From assembly GCF_026210795.1 (NCBI RefSeq), contig NC_089449.1, positions 186,001-250,000 on the forward strand: DNA of 64,000 nucleotides. The letters run 5' to 3'. Under the pieces are notes generated by a model, which saw only the letters and a list, made by a program, of their open reading frames with translations, searched no databases and was not told where the DNA came from. The translations under genes were made by a program, and so were the position numbers. The stretch is from Rhizophagus irregularis (lineage: Eukaryota > Glomeromycota > Glomeromycetes > Glomerales > Glomeraceae). How positions within the stretch are numbered: position 1 is the first letter of the stretch; every line of letters starts with the position of its first letter. Below, piece by piece: positions 1 through 12,175 of this stretch.

Positions 1-3000
1 TTTCAGGAGATAACTTCCAAGCAATTTCCTGTTGCTGGTGTCGTTTTGCTTAATGAAGGTAATTTTCATTTACTTTCTTTAGGTCTTTTACATTATATTA
101 TTCACATTATTATTATTCTTTTATAGTTGGTTTGGATGAAACAAGTCCTTTCAATCCGTTGAGTGTACTTCACTATTTGCTTGAGCCAAGTTATCCAGCC
201 ACAGGGCCAACTGTTTCAGTGATAGGAATATCTAATTGGCGCTTAGATAACAGTAAAAGTAGTCGTGCATTACTTGTTCAAAGGTATGATTTTTTTTTAA
301 AAAAAATTAAATATTAACATACATTTATATAATTTCACAATTTTGCATCTTATTTACAATTTTCTTATATCCTCTCTACAGACCACAATTTAATTTGAAT
401 GATTTAGTTGATACTGCTGAACGTTTATTAAATGAAAGAGCTATTGCATCTGGTCATAAAGGCGCCTTAAAACCTTTAGCCAAGGCATATTCAAATTTTG
501 AAAAACATGGCCAATCTTCGTCTAACTTCCATGGTCTTCGTGATTATTATGCACTGGTTAAACGCCTCTCATTAAACGAAATGACTTCAGAGAATATTCA
601 AATGGCATTAGCACGTAATTTTGGAGGAACAGACAATCATGTCAAATTATGTGATCAATACTTTGGAAATGTTCTAAAAATGTTTAATAGTCATAAGCCA
701 TGGACATATAAACAAATTCAAATCGAACAATTAATTGATTCAAATTTAAAAGATACTGATTCACGTCATTTAATGGTTATCGGTAAAAGTGATTCAATTG
801 TAAATTTGCTGACTTATCAGCTAAGAAGGAGAGATTTGGATCCTGTTGTAATTCTAGGATCACAATTTCCTGATGATCAAGAGGATTATTATTATAGTGT
901 TTTGAGGAGAATCATGGTTAATAATTTAATTTTCAACTCAACTCAAAGAAATTTTTTTTTCTGGTTTAATATCATGCTTATTTATATTAAAATCATTCTA
1001 CCATTTTAGATGTGCGTTGAAGCAGGCAGACCATTGATTTTAACAGATTTAGAAATAATTTATGGTAATTATTTCATTTACTATCATAGATATAATAATC
1101 AAGTAAATTAAAATTTTTTTTTTCCTATTTCAATAGGGAGTCTTTACGATTTATGGAATCAAAATTATATTGTGGTGGGAAATAAAGATAATGTCAAATA
1201 CTTTACGAGAGTTGCACTTGGAGCATATTCCAATCCTATGCTGTAAGTAAATTTATGAAATTTATCATTCATATTTTATTATTACAAAAACATTTTAAAT
1301 AATAATAAATTTTTAGGTACGTTTCTCCGAATTTTAAATGTATTCTTATTATGGATGAGGCTAAGTTGGCTTTGGCTGATCCCCCACTTCTTAATCGATT
1401 TGAGAAACAAAAAATGTCGATTAATGACATACTTGACAATAATCAAAAGTTACTTTTTGAAAATTTAAATGATTGGGCAAGAAAATTCTCAACTCCGATC
1501 AATAATAATCAAGCAACTCAATCACGTAATAAATTTACCCAAAAGGACCTATTCATTGGATTTGATGGTAATGAAACCTTACAAAGTTTAATTATTGACA
1601 TTACGAAGAATAATCCCGAAGCAGCAGAAGAAGAAATATTAGAAAAATGCAAAGAATGTTTAATTGCAACGGCGACTTCTGATGGTGTTGTGAGAGCCGA
1701 GTTATCAGCCTTAGAGCGAGATGAATTTGAAAAATGGAAACATGTTTATTTTAATCAACAGCATCATGATAGTCTTTATGATTACTTTGATAATCAAGAA
1801 ACGCCATCGGATTCTAATGGACATTTATTAATTATAAACACTTTCTCCAATATCAATACGGATGTTAAGTTTTGTTTACGAAAGCTTGTTAGTTGTCAAG
1901 TGGATAAATTGTCGATTTTCAAGACTGAAGCTCAACTTTCGAATCGGGTAAGTCAAAGCGATGATTTATTAAGTTAATACATGCACGTTTTTCTTGCTAA
2001 CCTATACAACTTTGTATTGTAGGTAAAACACTATTGGTCTGAAGAATCAAATGATCAAATGCTAATTCTCCAATGCGATGTAACTACTGTTAGTACTGGA
2101 TGTATTAAACTAGCCAAATTCATTATTGAACAATTTCGAAATGAATATATATCAAAAAGGGATCAAATGGAGCGGAAAATGCCTACGAAGCATGCATGTA
2201 TCATTCTTCATACTCATCGAGATCAGGAATCCACTTTTACATCTTTTAATTTCATGTGCGGTTGGAAACAAATGACTATTGAAACATTATCAGGAAGTGA
2301 CGTTCCTACCTCAGGTCTCTTGGATGGGTCTTTATCTCGTATTGTTGATTCTATTTATCCATTTGAAAAAATTTTACAACAAGAACTGTTATGGTGTCTA
2401 TCATGTATGAGATTTCCGTCGAATGACAAGTCAATCAATTATATAAAGTAAGTAGCACGTAAAGTAATGATTTTTTTGTCTTTCATATATATATAATTTT
2501 CAATTAAAGTTTGTGTGTTAATCTTTTTTCTTTAGGACATTAAACGAAAAAATCCTAGAGTATTCAAACTTTATTAATTGTTTAAAAGTAAGAGTTCTTG
2601 AATGGATTGAAGAAAAATCAATAGATAATTGGCAATATAAAGTCGCATCAGCAAAACAAAATTTATACCCATACCCTTCATTTTCTGTAGCGCTACAAGC
2701 TCATATTAGAATACTGTTTAGGAAACCGATAGCCCAAATTTTATGTGCTTTGGAAAAATTATCAGCAACAAAAACATTTTTTTATATTAATGAACGAGCA
2801 AGATCAGAAGGAAAATATGAGAAATTACTTAAGTTTTGGGAACAGGTTTATATGGATAAAAAAATCATCAAAATTAAAAATATGCGAAATCCAATACCTG
2901 ACGGGTGTGATATGCCGGCAGGAAGTTTACTTGATCTTAAATTCCCCTTTTCATTATATTTTATGAACCAAATTAATAGTTTTAAAAAAATTTATGAAGA

Positions 3001-6000
3001 AGAAATAGCTAAATTACAAGAAGATAATGAGAGAATTGATGAAGAAACTAATGAACTATACGATTACGTGATTGAGGATCATTTGAAAGAATTCAAAAAT
3101 AATATTCTTACGTCAATTCCGCTGTTAAAAGAAAAAGATTCTCCACTTGAATGGGAATGGGCTTCTGAACTATATTTCAATGACTTTGTTACTATTATTG
3201 CGTCAAAAGATGGTGAAACAAAGAATAAAAAAATGTTAGTATTAATCTTGAAGTTACTCATCGGTGATAAAGTACGTAAACCAATTTTCCTTCATGCATA
3301 TTGGTGGAAAAATGGCAACGAAGTTTTAGCTCAATTACAATTGGCTCAAATGTCTCCAATAATAATTAAAAATATCGAAATTCAAGGAAATATTACTGTT
3401 GGAGAAAGTCTAGAAACATATCTCGCAAAAGAATTGATAAAATTGATGTTGCAGCGAATTTGTGGAAATTTCAAAGGCGCAGAAAATTCTCATTTGATTG
3501 ATAAATGGCAATATGATGTCATAAAAATATTATCCCTTGTTAGCAAGATAACGCGAGCAAAGAATTTACCAGATCTTAAATTGTTACGTATTGTAAACGA
3601 TTTAGTTGCAACAAAGTCCATTCCTTTAGATAGTATTAGAGAAATTGTTCAACTTAGATTAAGTTCGGATGAACAAGTAGTTTTCTCGGAGAAATTTGTC
3701 AGCACTGTACTTAATAAGCTAGATAAATTGGAACAAAATGAAAAGAATATAATTCCAAAAAGATCATTCATCATGAGATTCCTTGCATTGATTCCAATAG
3801 AATCAGAAGTTCGACTAAGTTTCTATGAGAAATTGTTCTCGAAAGAACCTTTTCCATTAATGGGTGCAATCATCGAAAGAATCTTTCTGAAGGAAGACGG
3901 AGAAAATGAAGATATATTTTTTATAGTAATTACAGATTTCGAAGAAGCTATAATGCAGTCTCCTCGATTAAATATTATCAATAAATGTTTAGGAGATTTA
4001 GATACAAATATGGCTACTTTGTGTTGTGATACCATTGAACAAACCTTCTTTATGAATGAAGAATTAGAAAATTTAGGGGCTTATATTGGACCGGCTCTTG
4101 AAGCTTTATATAAAAAAAGAATACCATCATTACAAAAAATAACTTCTATTGCTTTGCTTAAAGAATTCGTTCGTCGATTCTGGGACAGTTTCATTAAGAA
4201 AGATTATAATGATCCTGACCAAATGGAGGAAGACGATTTTGATAACGATTTTGATAATAATGACTTACTTGATCAAATTAACAATATTATGACATTCGTT
4301 CATCCTTTGATTCATTCTCTCAAAATTTACTTTTTAAGAGATTTGTGCCGAAGAGATTTTTCAATGGATGATATTAGAAAATTTTGTGATGCTCAGAAAC
4401 ATCTTTTACCGTGGCTTGGATCTTTCAATTGGGAAGATATTAAAGAAAATCGATTGTCATTTAATCCCTATTGTTATTTACCTGAATATAATGAAGCTGA
4501 AAATAGTATTATGTATTTCTATAGTGTAGGAAATAAGGCACCTTTTCAAAAATTTATCCAAAACATGAACCAAAATATGACTTTAACGGCAAAATTATCT
4601 TTAATGGGGCTTTTCTTTGTACGTCTTCATGCTTTGAGAGCTTCAAGAGAATGGCAACATCCAGAAGAGCGATTAGAAAAATTATTGACACGAGAACTCG
4701 TTGGAATAAATCTTCCAGATTTACTTAAACTAATTGCAACAAATATCTTGTCGAATAAACAACCTCTCCTTAAAATTAATAGTCCGGAAATTAATAATAC
4801 TGAATTGCTTATAAAATCCGTTATTGCTCATATTATCATATTTCACGCATCGGTTGAACCGAATTCATCTCAATTAGCAATGTATTTACACAAATTACTA
4901 GATTGTCAGAACTCGTTTATTTTATCATGCATGTCTGACGTAGAATCAATGGTGTTAAACGCCGTTGCTGCTACTGAAAAAACAAATACAAACAAACTTA
5001 CAAGATATGTTTGTAAGTGTGGATATAAATATTTCATCGCAAATTGTGGTGGAGCTGTTGTTACTACTAGTAAATGTCCGGAGTGTGGAAATACAATCGG
5101 CGGAGCGGGTCATAAATCAGCAGAAGGAAATACTATACTCGATAATAAACCAGTTGCTCAATTATCGGTAAACGATCAAACAGGATACATTGGAGAACTA
5201 GCTAATCAAAATTTGTATCATTCCGTCAGATATATGACACCTATGTCGTATCGTATTTTACATTTAATTGTTCATGCTCTTATGGGAGCTTCTGGACCTC
5301 AAACTGCCCTTGCCTTCCTTCAAAAAAATAATCAAATTGCCACAGATTCTGAAAAGTATTGTATGGACCATATTAGAAACGATTGGGAAATGCTGAAAAA
5401 ACTTCTTAATTGCTCAGATGCGGTATATTTACATAAATTTTTTTTTCATTTTATTAAAATAAATTATTAACTAATAAAAAAAAAAACTTTTAATTCTAAT
5501 TAGAATTTGGCGTTAATGTTCCATTCATTAATTTCTTCAATGATGGAAAAACCATTATCGAATCAACAAGTGACAACATCTGTTGAGCGTGAAAAGTGGG
5601 AAACAGAATTCAATAATTATATCACACCGCAAATTAAAAATATAAATGAAACAGTAACTAATTATCGTATGAAATTAAGCGAAGTTCTAAACAAAAATCA
5701 AAAAAGTAATTTAATTGAAAGTGAAATCAATCAAACTTTAGTTATGGATCAACGATATCGAAGTGAAAATTTACCAAACTTGTGGAGAACGATTGGAATG
5801 ATTGGTTTTGACAGTTTCCGCGCTTATTATATGAGCGATACGACAAGAATCAACGATTATCCATTCCTTTCAGTATTTTTAAAATATTCTCAAGAATTAG
5901 AACTTCTCAAACATCTTTTACCTATAGTAAAGTTCGTTCAAATTTTGCATTCCAAACTTGGATATCGGTTAACAAGACAAACTGCAGGAGAAATGACTTT

Positions 6001-7464
6001 CAGACAATTTATTCATAAAGAATCCAATGATGGTGAGAATTATGAAATTTTCAATAGCTTGAGAACAGCTTTTGATGACTTTAAACTTGGTTGGAATACA
6101 GTAATATCTCTCGTAAATCGATATCAATTTAATGAACTTCCCGATGATGAGCCAGCCATGAGAGATAATTCACCAGTTGTTCTTGGTTTAATGGGACAGA
6201 AAGATTCAGGAATTTACTTATGCGCAATTTTATATCATTTAGTTAATATACAAAATAAATTTCTACAAGAAGTCATTGAAATTTCACCTGGAACTTGTAA
6301 ATCTCTCAAATTTTTAGATGGACCGACAATTGATTTTGGATCATCAACATCAAAAGCAAAATCAGAAACACCTAATAGATATTGTCTTCAATCGATGTGT
6401 CTTGATCAAGTTCGTTCCGTTAATATCATAAATTTTGAATGGGATGATGAAATTCTTGCATATAGTCAAAGAAATTTAGCAATTGCTAGAGGAGAAGATA
6501 TTGTTTATGATTTGACAAAAATTGAAGCGGAATTAGCAAATATTTTAGTATTTGAAAAAGTTTACCTAGAAACTCAACCAGAGTCTCAGTTATATTTAGA
6601 ACCTTTCCCATATCATATGGAACTTTTCCAAGGATATATGAGAATTCTTAGTGATATTAAGAATTTAATAACTCAAGAACCCATCTCAATTGAAAAAATG
6701 AATTTATTAGATCATACTTTAGATAACGCGTCAGAAAATTTATCATCATTAGAGTTTCTCCTATGTTTTGTTAAACGTACAGCGGTTAGAGATAAAGACA
6801 TATCCATTAAGGATTATATTTCAAAATGGGTGAAATTATCTTCATTGTCTACACATGAAGGATTCGCTAGATTCTTAAATATCGATTTACGACTTAAACA
6901 CTTGGTAGCTTTATACGAATTCGTTGAAGAGCAAGTCGCCGATGTTAAAATTAAATATATTCATGAAAAATATAAAGAAGAACTTTCAACAGATATGAAG
7001 GCGGCAATAATGAATTCTGTAGATTTTAAAAAGCAAACTACAATGAAAATAGCTATACCAGCAGAAGCATTCTCGTTAGCCCTAAAAAGGTTCATGTTCC
7101 GATTTTTAACTTTAGAGAATCAAAAAGAAATGGAGCCACTATATGTTTATTTACAAGATAGTTCATTAAATTTATGGCCCTCAACAATTCCAGAGAATAT
7201 TATTGATGAATTATTTCCAGAAAATCTGTTAGTGGCTAATACATATGATGCTTACGATTTTACAATGAGAAAGCTTGAGGTGAGAAAATTTTAAATGTAC
7301 TATATAATGAACATATTATTTTATATTGTTCATTTATCTAATAAGAATATTTTTATTTCAAGTAAACGAAGTCAAATGCACCCGGAAGGATATTAAATCA
7401 GCCCAAAACTGCTATACATATACCAAGAACGCTAAAAACAAGAAAAGGTATATTTGATGTTTAA
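1..7464 (+). CDS. RNF213/mysterin-like AAA+ protein, copy 1 (5' end outside the window)
   Basis: Inferred exons: <1-58, 127-283, 382-916, 1010-1064, 1137-1242, 1317-1947, 2023-2447, 2536-5422, 5504-7279 and probably 7372-7464. All introns are GT...AG and the joined frame stays open for 2240 codons. It begins in the AAA4 module: a Walker B-like VVLLNE at 43-57, then a sensor segment (ISNWRLD) and LVQR. Next come the hinge region (LNRFEKQK near 1390), a long helical C-terminal part and an RZ-type zinc finger at 5006-5113. I find no RING cysteine cluster. In animals RNF213 is a giant cytosolic AAA+ ubiquitin ligase that acts on lipid droplets and intracellular bacteria; the fungal role is unknown. 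The Walker B Asp is Asn. The C-terminus is uncertain: the first acceptor AG (7361-7362) gives an immediate TAA, whereas the next AG (7370-7371) gives 30 more codons. It is paralogous to 51004-63532 (22 of 40 residues identical around LNRFEKQK). Confidence 0.88.
5006..5113 (+). other. RZ-type zinc finger coding segment of RNF213-like copy 1
   Basis: This segment of exon 2536-5422 encodes Y-V-C-K-C-G-Y, then I-A-N-C-G-G, then C-P-E-C-G and finally I-G-G-x-G-H. The CG, CPxC and IGG signature is that of the RZ finger shared by RNF213 and ZNFX1, which in RNF213 supports RING-independent ubiquitin transfer. Vertebrate RZ fingers have a Cys-x3-His first ligand pair. Here the His position is Tyr and an extra Cys makes a C-x-C pair, so the zinc ligands may be Cys only. 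The paralogue at 51004-63532 has no equivalent segment. Confidence 0.8.
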
Positions 7465-7491
7465 TAGTAGTTTTTCTAATATGATATACTA

Positions 7492-8217
7492 TACAGGGAT
7501 GCCAATTTGCCACAATTGCAGAAAAAATTCTTAATTTTTAAGTGTTCAATGATATTTCCAGCCAAAATTAAGATAATTTTGACCATGTTTTTTTAACTTT
7601 TTAGGGCGTTTCGATAGTTTCGATAGAATGTAATGATGGATACATACCAAAACCTAAAAACCTGTATTGCTTAATTTTGAACCGAATTACACACATTTTT
7701 ATTATTTTATGCAATAATTAAATAAATACTGTACGTACAGTATGTATCGTATGAATAGTTAATAAAATCACATGTCCGTACATTATTAAGAATTTTGAGA
7801 CATTGAGTTTTTATCGAGTTTTCTGATTTTAAAGTGAGAAAAGTAATATCAATAACTTTCAAAACGGTTTATTATAACGTAAAATTACAAAGTTACAAAA
7901 TGATGTTTGAATTAATAAGTAAATATAGATCAACTTTCAGACCAGAAACGTGTTAAAAAAGTGATCTCTAGAGAAAAGAAAAAGCATCCAAATCAAAGAT
8001 CAATAGTTAAAATTTTTTTTAAAAAACAAAGAAAACTCTATAAAACGTGTCATCAAAGTACTCCTAAAAAGAAAGTGGTAAAAGAGCCTGTTAAAAAAAA
8101 GAAAACCCGCGTTTCGAAGCAATAAAACATATAAAATTTACCCAAAAAGCATCTCAAAGTGTTTTAAAGTAAAAGAAATAATTAATGTAGAAAAAAGAAA
8201 AACCACATATCCCTGTA
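7492..8217. mobile_element. Possible small DNA transposon remnant with TACAGGGAT termini
   Basis: The 9-mer TACAGGGAT occurs at 7492-7500 and its reverse complement at 8209-8217, 726 bp apart, just after the RNF213-like copy 1. If TA is the duplicated target, the termini would be CAGGGAT, which suits a Tc1/mariner or pogo-type non-autonomous element. The match does not extend further inward, so this may be chance or a very decayed element. The interior holds only a short lysine-rich frame. Confidence 0.2.
7919..8125 (+). CDS. Short lysine-rich open frame, unassigned
   Basis: The frame from 7919 to the TAA at 8123-8125 encodes about 68 residues, very rich in Lys and Arg, ending KKKKTRVSKQ. 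It has no ATG and is preceded by an in-frame TAA (7916-7918), so it could only be coding as a downstream exon entered through an acceptor such as the AG at 7939-7940. It could equally be an old exon relic or a chance A-rich frame. I recognise no family, and its place inside a possible transposon remnant argues against function. Confidence 0.15.
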   Translation, partial: VNIDQLSDQKRVKKVISREKKKHPNQRSIVKIFFKKQRKLYKTCHQSTPKKKVVKEPVKKKKTRVSKQ

Positions 8218-8431
8218 AAGATAAGAAAGGTAGTAATGGTTAAAGAGCACCGCCTAGGATGATTAGCTTTATTATCGATCTTTTTGAACACCGTTTAATA
8301 ATTACAGCATATGGACTAAGGGGAAGTTATTTTCCCTTTAATAAGGCGAATCTTCTATAGCCCGCAAAAAAAATGTCCTAAAATTAATCCTAAAGAAAAT
8401 GGAGAAGAGAGAGTGAGAAAAAAAAAGGATA

Positions 8432-8830
8432 CAGTCGGCACTCAATGTAACGAAGTAGGCGCGGTCCGGGCCGATCAGGCCTTCGTTATGAGAAAATTCG
8501 TTAATGCAATAACGAATTATTCGGTATAGTAGGAAAATTTAGTATAAATATAGGAAATGTAAGAGAACGTGAGGTAAGGAAACTGCATTAAAGTAGTAAA
8601 ATTGCTTATTTGAGAATAAATTTCATAAAATTCAAACATCAAATTGCCCTTTATATTAAAATTAAATTTGTAAAAATCTTCGTTATACGAAGAAGAAGTT
8701 CGTCTTAATGAAAATTCGTTATGTAAAGGGTTTATTTTATATATGCGTATAAAAATAACTTCGCTAAACGGTATACAAAATTTGAAGATTCGTTGTGAAA
8801 TTCGTTATATCAAAATTTGCTATCAAACTT
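8432..8830. mobile_element. pogo/Tigger-like terminus or MITE relic with TTCGTTA dyads
   Basis: A TA followed by CAGTCGGCACTCAATGTAAC (from 8432) resembles the CAGT-type terminal repeats of pogo/Tigger elements. TAACGAAG (8448-8455) faces CTTCGTTA (8481-8488), ATTCGTTA (8496-8503) faces TAACGAAT (8510-8517), and CTTCGTTATACGAAG (8678-8692) is a palindrome. More ATTCGTTAT-like words follow to about 8810. I cannot find the matching opposite terminus or any transposase, so this is a truncated or internally reduced element. The 8451-8483 stretch is locally GC-rich, unlike its surroundings. Confidence 0.35.
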
Positions 8831-10893
8831 CATACACGATAACACACGAAGGACTAATCGACTAGATCGAGAACGTTATTCAAGAATCTAGAGTAAATTT
8901 TGCATGACATTATCATTTGGATTTCATCAAGAATGCAATAAAATTAATAAAATTAGCGAGCAAATAATAAAATTATGACCAACTAAATATATATTATATA
9001 TAGCCCAAAACTAAAACGTTAATTATGTAATGAGCTTGAAGAAATTAAAAAAGAGGTAATGAATTGTATGCAAACAATTAAAGTGAAATATAATGGTAAG
9101 GTTAAGAAATTGAATCGTGGTTAGCTATGCTGAATTTGCTTATCATCGTGGGGTCAGTATCAATATATTTAATATAACAGATAATATTGTATTTTTTGGC
9201 AAATGGCAACAATATCCTGCTATGTTGGCTGTAATATTTAATTTACATAAATGTCGTATATTTTTAACTATAAATTTGTACATGTTAATCAATCTACAAT
9301 GATAAGACTTTCTCTTACAATATTTAATCTTTTCGTCCGTGTTTTCTCACTATCATTACTACTTATCCTAAATAATACTGTAATACATGGTAATCAATTT
9401 TTTTTTTTTTAAATTGTTATCATCAACATTTTCAATCAATTCAAGATTTTTGTGAATATCATCAACACTTCCCTCAGAGATTTGGGCTTTCTGTACGATA
9501 TTAAAAATTTTAAATTTAATAAGACTGTCGTTATTGTTATTAGGTTTCCCACTCACTAAAAAAATTACAATAATCATTAATGGTTATTTTATAACGAGTA
9601 AATTGACAATCCATGCTAGCATAAATATTTTGATTTCATAAGTCCATCTAATAATCCTTCATAAAATTTAAATATGTAGTACGCGCATAGGAAAATTTGC
9701 ATGAAGTATAATAATTATTCAATTCATCAGTCCCAATTCCCAATTATAATTATTTTTATAAGCTTCTATCATGAAAGGTTTAACGTCAGTTACATGTCCA
9801 TATTCGTTAGCCATTAATCCTTGCACGAATTAGCCCTCGGTTTTTATAATTAATTTGGAATAAATGTTGGTTTGCGTAATTGAAAAAAAAATTCTTAAAT
9901 AAGGGATCAGAGGCTGCATGTTTCAGCAGCGCCATCGCTTATTAAATTCTCAAGAAAGTTTGACTGAAATCTGATTGGTTTGTGTGATAGAAAAATTGGC
10001 CCAAAATTTATTTGATTGGTTAAATTCTATTATAAATAAGAAAGGATCAGATACATATTGTAGAAAATCAATGGATCATTTATGATTTACCGATAGGAGC
10101 ATTTTGCCGAAAATCATTTCATCGAAAATCATTTCCCCGAATTTTCTTATTTTTTTTTTTTACACTTATTAAAGTGAAAAAATACAATGTGAATTATTTA
10201 TTGTGTAGAATTTTTATAATATGCAGTACGTAAAAATTTATTTTAATGGATATTTGTGAAGTAATCAATAAATCAACAATATTTACGACTTTGGTAAGAA
10301 TATACCATTATATTAACATTATTATGTTAAAATATTTTCACACCATCACCCGAAAAAATGGTAGACGGTTTGATTTGTAGGATCACACGTGACTTCGGAT
10401 ACTGGTCGTTAAATTGTGTCGATCAAGCTTTCTTATCCCCAAATGCAGGAGTTGATCGCCAAAAAAAGGGATCTTGCGTTAGCGTTAAGGAGGTGGAAAA
10501 AACTACTGTCATTATAATATTTTTCTTATGTTTCTTCAGGTTTGGTACATATAAATTTTTTTGGAAAAAAAGAAAATTTTAAAGGAAAATTTGAATGAAT
10601 ATACTTATTTTCACGTGACAGTCGTTGCACGTCATTTTTTTGAAATAAAAAAATATATATTGCTAAAAAATGAAGATTGATTGATATAATGATTTTATAA
10701 TTTTAGGAAATTTAGACATATATATGTAAACAGATTTCTAAATAAGCGGTCAAAATTAGAATCTAAACATTATTAATTAAGTACAAAAAAAAATTGAGAA
10801 AGATTTATCATAAATAGTCAGTAAATAAACCTTTTCATTTGGAAAAAAAAAATATATAAATTTATTTTTCTTTTCATCATCAATTTTAAAAAA
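8831..10893. other. Intergenic, no supported gene
   Basis: AT-rich DNA with only short chance frames (for example 9368-9577 minus and 10358-10582 plus) that match no family I recognise. Near 10092-10140 the words GCCGAAAATCATTTC and TCGAAAATCATTTC occur in near-tandem. A related word, TTTCGAAAATCATTTG, recurs near 42982, so this is probably a dispersed repeat. Confidence 0.5.
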
Positions 10894-11887
10894 ATGAATT
10901 TGATCAAAATTTTAACAATTATTAGTTGTTTCTTTTTTAAAGTAATAATTGCACAAGTTCCTATTTATATATTTCCAATAGAAACTGTTAATTATTATGT
11001 TAATGGTGGAAATGGAATTCAAATTTATGTATAAGAAAAAGGAAATACAAAAAAAATCACAATTTTATTTACCAGTGGTTATATGTCATCACGACAATCT
11101 TGGCATCCATTATGGTATGATACAGAACTTGGAGAAAAATTTCAACGAAGTGATAAACCTAGAGATGTTAAGGGGAGTTACACATATCACGTAATATTCA
11201 TTTTCTTATAAACCTTACCCCCCCCCCCCCCTGTTAGATTTCATAACCAATCAAATTATAATATTTATAAATCATATGATTTAAATAAGTGTAACGTAAA
11301 ATTTTAACTACCCCCCTCCCCCCCTATAATAATTACATAATATGTGTAAGCTCCCTAAAGCGTACACTTAAATTAGTTGGACAAGATCTTCACGCCGTAA
11401 TATCAAAATTGATGGATTTATTTCGGTTGGAGGAATGATATATTATAACTTACAGAAGCCAGTTTAATTGTAAAATATTCCATCGCAGCAATTGATCCAG
11501 ATTATAAATTTTCAACAATTGCTTATGGATTAATCAATTTCGTGCTTTTAAGCTTGGTGAATCTATTATTGTACCATCTGAATATCGAAAATTTAAAGTT
11601 CAACGTGAGTATTAATTAAAAATTTTTTTTTTTTTTAAAAAAAATATAATATAAATTAAAAAATTTTATTTAATTATAGCATTTGATTTTAGAGATTTCT
11701 TTAGTTCTTTAGATATTTCAACATTAAATCTTATCAGGGAAAAAGATAAAATGATTTCGCTTGAACATAGTTTACAATTTGCAAATCTTGCAAAAAAGGG
11801 GAAAAAATCGCTTATAAGGATATTGGACACTCACCACCATGAAAAGACACTAAATCAGTTGTTAGAGATATCACAGAATTTGTGTAA
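10894..11887 (+). pseudogene. Broken secreted alpha/beta-hydrolase-like gene
   Basis: An ATG at 10894 opens a good signal peptide (hydrophobic core ILTIISCFFF, then IIAQ) followed by about 25 residues and an in-frame TAA at 11032-11034. The same frame continues as ITILFTSGYMSSRQSW, an alpha/beta-hydrolase strand/oxyanion-like start. Further down, IDPDYKFSTIAYG (about 11490-11530) shifts frame into FRAFKLGESIIVPSEYRKF, which runs to a donor at 11605. An intron with acceptor AG at 11678-11679 leads to PFDFRDFFSSLDIS. A second frame change near 11800 precedes KDIGHSPP-stop-KDTKSVVRDITEFV, with TGA at 11840-11842. GHSPP is the expected catalytic-His segment of this fold. There are two internal stops and at least two frameshifts; the middle (about 11200-11400) is interrupted by poly-C sequence. 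I see no exact subfamily. Confidence 0.65.
11218..11324. repeat. Paired poly-C tracts inside the hydrolase pseudogene
   Basis: A run of 14 C lies at 11218-11231, and a second interrupted run (six C, T, seven C) at 11311-11324. Such long C homopolymers stand out in this AT-rich window. They bracket about 80 nt of ordinary AT-rich DNA that breaks the hydrolase-like frame. Confidence 0.7.
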
Positions 11888-12121
11888 AAATTTCTTTGTA
11901 TTAAATATGTTTAATATTTAAAAAAATTTCTTTGTATTATTAAATGTTAGGATTGTTATTTTATTCGTAGAATTACTTTTTACTATTATAATTTATTTAT
12001 TATATAAAATCTTGTAACTATGTTTTATTTTTAATATTAAAATTTTCAAGCTTGTACCGTACTTGTTTACTATTGTTTATTTAATCCTAAAAAACGTGGC
12101 GCAATAAAATATTGGAATTTT

Positions 12122-12175
12122 TGAACATCCTGAACATCCTGAACATCCTGAAAATCCTGAATATCCTGAATATCC
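12122..12175 (+). repeat. 9-bp tandem repeat TGAACATCC, six units
   Basis: Six units of 9 bp run head to tail: three TGAACATCC, one TGAAAATCC and two TGAATATCC. A 9-bp period would preserve a reading frame, but no open gene surrounds it, so I treat it as a minisatellite. Confidence 0.85.

Noticed and set aside
395-1009. Treating each open frame of the RNF213-like region as a separate small gene
   Set aside because: Frames end shortly after donor sites and resume after acceptors in phase; the joined exons give one continuous protein matching the paralogue.
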